The notes beneath the pieces were generated by a model, which worked only from the letters and a program-made list of their open reading frames with translations, had not been told where the DNA came from and made no database searches. Shown here piece by piece: positions 61,770 to 64,000 of a stretch of DNA of 64,000 bases. The position numbers and the translations under genes were made by a program. Within the stretch, counting starts at the first letter, position 1, and each line of letters starts with the position of its first letter. This stretch comes from Caldicellulosiruptor obsidiansis OB47 (GTDB taxonomy: Bacteria > Bacillota > Thermoanaerobacteria > Caldicellulosiruptorales > Caldicellulosiruptoraceae): positions 2,365,001 through 2,429,000 of the forward strand of contig NC_014392.1 in NCBI RefSeq assembly GCF_000145215.1, given 5' to 3'.

Positions 61770-63215
61770 ATGCAAATTTTGGAAGGAGTGATGGAAAAAG
61801 TAATGCACAGAGAAGAAGACACAAAGATCAATAAAAACATACTCATCGCAACAACACTTTCTTCTTTTTTGGTGCCGTTTATGTCAAGCGCAGTCAACAT
61901 TGCCGCACCAGATATAGCAAAAAGTTTCAAACTCAATGCTGAAGAGCTGAATCTTATTATAAGCATATTTTTGATATTCTCTGCAGCCTTCATTCTCCCC
62001 ATGGGAAAGCTTTCTGACACATTTGACAGGACAAAGATATTCAAAACAGGGCTTTTGTTGTTTACACTTTCAACCCTGATGTGTGCTCTTTCAAACACGG
62101 TAGAAATTCTTTTTGTCTTTCGTGCTCTGCAGGGATTTTTCTCAGCCTTCACATTTGTTACATCAATGGCAATCTTGATTGAAAATCACTCACCACAAAT
62201 AAGAGGAAGGCTTTTGGGAATAAACACAGCAGTTGTGTATTTGGGAACATCCTTAGGACCTTTTTTGGGTGGTGTGCTTGTAAAGCTGTGGGGATACAGG
62301 AGTGTATTTTTTTTCGGATTTGCCATAGGAGTTGTTGGATCATTTGTGAGTTTATTTTTGCTCCAAAAAGAAGTGAAAAATACAAGGCAGGCAAAACTGG
62401 TTGACAGCCTCAAATCGCTTGACAAAGTCGGGGCTATTTTGTCAATGACAGGGCTTTTTCTTTTGATGTACGGAGCATCTACATTTGAGCTTGGGAATAC
62501 CTCTAAAATTCTGTTTTTTGCAGGGTTAATTTTGATGGTAATTTTTGTTGTTGTGGAGGCAAAACTTCAAAATCCCATTTTGGACGTAAAACTGTTTGTA
62601 AAAATCCCTCAGTTTGGATTTTCAAACTTGGCAGCGCTCATAAACTACAGCTGCACATTTTCTGCATCTTACCTTCTGTCGCTTTATCTTCAGCTTGTAA
62701 AAGCTCTGCCTTCCCAGCTTGCAGGTTCTATTTTGATTGTCCAGCCGCTTTCGCAGGTTATAACCTCATTGATTTCTGGCAGAGCTTCTGAAAAGATCGA
62801 GCCGCGCAAACTTGCAACAGCCGGTATGGTCCTCACAACCATAGGTCTTTTTGTTTTTTCGCTCTTTAGCAGTAAGACAAGCCTTGTCTTTGCAGTAGCC
62901 AACCTTATTGTGATGGGAATTGGTTTTGGACTTTTTTCGTCGCCAAACACAAATGTTGTCATGAGCTGCGTGCCAAAATCGCTTTATGGCACGGCATCAT
63001 CAACAATATCTGTCATGAGAGTTGTAGGCCAGGCATTTTCAATGGCAATTGTCTCGTTTGTATCGAGCATATTTTTGAAGGGTGTGAGACTGTCGCACGA
63101 AAACTATCTTCTCATTCTAAAGAGCACGAAGACAAGTTTTTTGGTGTTTGCAAGTCTTTCCATTCTGGGAATTGTTGCGTCGTACAAGAGAGGGAATATA
63201 TATAGTAGGAAATAG
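61770..63215 (+). CDS. MFS transporter, DHA2-type drug exporter
   Basis: A 481-residue membrane protein with about fourteen hydrophobic segments. Motif A-like GKLSDTFDRTKIFKTGLLL lies after helix 2 and motif C-like GTSLGPFLGGVLVKLWGYRSVFF in helix 5, as in EmrB/QacA members. The start codon is uncertain: ATG at 61770, 61791 or 61803, with GGAAGGAG lying just before 61791. Substrate unknown. Confidence 0.85.
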   Translation: MQILEGVMEKVMHREEDTKINKNILIATTLSSFLVPFMSSAVNIAAPDIAKSFKLNAEELNLIISIFLIFSAAFILPMGKLSDTFDRTKIFKTGLLLFTLSTLMCALSNTVEILFVFRALQGFFSAFTFVTSMAILIENHSPQIRGRLLGINTAVVYLGTSLGPFLGGVLVKLWGYRSVFFFGFAIGVVGSFVSLFLLQKEVKNTRQAKLVDSLKSLDKVGAILSMTGLFLLMYGASTFELGNTSKILFFAGLILMVIFVVVEAKLQNPILDVKLFVKIPQFGFSNLAALINYSCTFSASYLLSLYLQLVKALPSQLAGSILIVQPLSQVITSLISGRASEKIEPRKLATAGMVLTTIGLFVFSLFSSKTSLVFAVANLIVMGIGFGLFSSPNTNVVMSCVPKSLYGTASSTISVMRVVGQAFSMAIVSFVSSIFLKGVRLSHENYLLILKSTKTSFLVFASLSILGIVASYKRGNIYSRK

Positions 63216-63224
63216 CTGAGCTGA

Positions 63225-63263
63225 AAAAGGGGCAGTACTTTGAAAAAAGTGCCTGCCCCTTTT
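63225..63263. terminator. Bidirectional terminator after the MFS gene
   Basis: AGGGGCAG and its complement CTGCCCCT form the outer stem. A TTTTGTTTTT run follows on the plus strand. It lies between convergent genes. Confidence 0.8.
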
Positions 63264-63289
63264 GTTTTTGCTTCAAATTACATCATTTT

Positions 63290-63970
63290 TTATTTTAGAA
63301 CCTTTATATCCTCAACAACCGGATTTGACTGGGGATTTTTAGGATTTGTCTTAAAAGTAACCTCAACATCGGTATTTTCATCAAGATAAGAAACCTTGTC
63401 TGCAACATTACTTATCTGCAGAACAACATGTTTTTGGTCAAACAGAAACTCTGCAAAGTTGTTGTCCGCAAGCCCTACAAACTTCCCCCTGAGCGTCACT
63501 TTATCAGGCTTGTCGATTTTTATAATTCTTGGATTTGCACCTTCTTGCGGTTTTTCAAACTCAACCTCTACAATGTCGCCTGGTGATAGGTTTAAGTTTG
63601 GTATCTGCCCATCAATTTCAAACTCTTTAAAATCAAAAGCTGTATTAAGAAGTGAAAGCTGTATTGTGTGGGCATCAACATCGCCATAAAATCTTGCAAC
63701 AGCCTTATAAGTGTCCAAAGTTTGCGAAAAATCTTGCACCAGTTGTTGATTCTGCCCTGCCGTAGTTACTTGGTCCTGGGGTTGAGTTTGGCTTTCTTCT
63801 GAAGGTTGCTGCTGAGCATTTTGTGTGCTTTGGGGAATCTGCCCTGATGTTTGTTGCTTGTTTGTAAAATGTCCTGCCATGTAATACCCTGCCAAAATTC
63901 CCAAAACAACTATACCCATCACTACAATGACAATCAAAACCCTCTTTTTGCCACTTTTTGCCCTTTTCAT
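63290..63970 (-). CDS. Unknown membrane-anchored protein
   Basis: A 226-residue protein, not recognised. One N-terminal helix (VLIVIVVMGIVVLGILAGYY) anchors it, followed by a Gln/Ser-rich linker (TNKQQTSGQIPQSTQNAQQQ) and a ~130-residue soluble domain outside the membrane. That domain is beta-rich (LSPGDIVEVEFEKPQ, KVTLRGKFVGLADNNFAEFL). Secreted localisation is inferred from the helix and linker. Confidence 0.65.
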   Translation of the reverse strand: MKRAKSGKKRVLIVIVVMGIVVLGILAGYYMAGHFTNKQQTSGQIPQSTQNAQQQPSEESQTQPQDQVTTAGQNQQLVQDFSQTLDTYKAVARFYGDVDAHTIQLSLLNTAFDFKEFEIDGQIPNLNLSPGDIVEVEFEKPQEGANPRIIKIDKPDKVTLRGKFVGLADNNFAEFLFDQKHVVLQISNVADKVSYLDENTDVEVTFKTNPKNPQSNPVVEDIKVLK

Positions 63971-64000
63971 GAAATAAATACCCCTTTTTATATCTAAAAA

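Overview
The window looks like the chromosome of a thermophilic, AT-rich, Gram-positive anaerobe, most likely Caldicellulosiruptor or a close relative. This is inferred from the protein families, the low GC, strong AGGAGG-type ribosome sites, plant-polysaccharide genes, and sporulation genes (spmA, spmB, spoIVA) of a kind that persist in non-sporulating relatives of Clostridia. No rRNA genes, CRISPR arrays or prophage genes were seen.

Layout. 1-2.0 kb: the left end of an IS605-type element with tnpB running off the window. It is inserted in a heavily rearranged pseudogene that joins a methyltransferase-like start to a glycosidase-like body. 2.2-10.0 kb: a maltodextrin regulon (malE, lacI-type repressor, alpha-glucan phosphorylase, malG, malF, GH13 amylase) with three matching LacI-type operators. 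10.1-14.4 kb: a class II aldolase, a GH106-like glycosidase and a free-standing corrinoid protein in one operon. 14.4-17.3 kb: spmAB and a sugar-type dehydrogenase. 17.3-17.9 kb: five tRNA genes (Pro, Tyr, Thr, Lys, Arg in transcription order). 18-29.4 kb: ttcA, a large secreted NAGPA-domain protein, spoIVA, an FTR1 iron permease, an FMN alpha-hydroxy-acid dehydrogenase, and cstA with a LytS/LytR pair that probably senses pyruvate.

29.5-35.6 kb is accessory and defence-like: an FmdB zinc ribbon, a nucleotidyltransferase-type gene pair that resembles a toxin-antitoxin module, a thioredoxin-reductase-like flavoprotein, McrBC and a c-di-AMP receptor. 35.8-40.7 kb is the most unusual stretch. A minimal SufC-SufB operon is followed by a cassette with a frameshifted toxin-like gene, a multi-pass membrane protein (candidate immunity protein) and a truncated third gene. 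The cassette ends in a second copy of the last 337 bp of sufB, so it is bracketed by direct repeats. The four differences between the copies are all synonymous, which suggests integration by homologous recombination of DNA from a related strain.

40.8-55 kb is export-rich: a MacA/FtsX-type pair without an ATPase, a heterodimeric ABC exporter under a MarR regulator, and an ABC-2 exporter with its own two-component system. At 55.1-57.3 kb an intact IS200/IS605 element (tnpA, tnpB, probable omega RNA) splits an FtsX-type pseudogene. Removing 55590-57331 restores a start codon with a good ribosome site. The right end holds an ArsR-permease-thioredoxin operon, an AraC regulator, a preQ1-I riboswitch in front of queF, an MFS exporter and two unknown genes.
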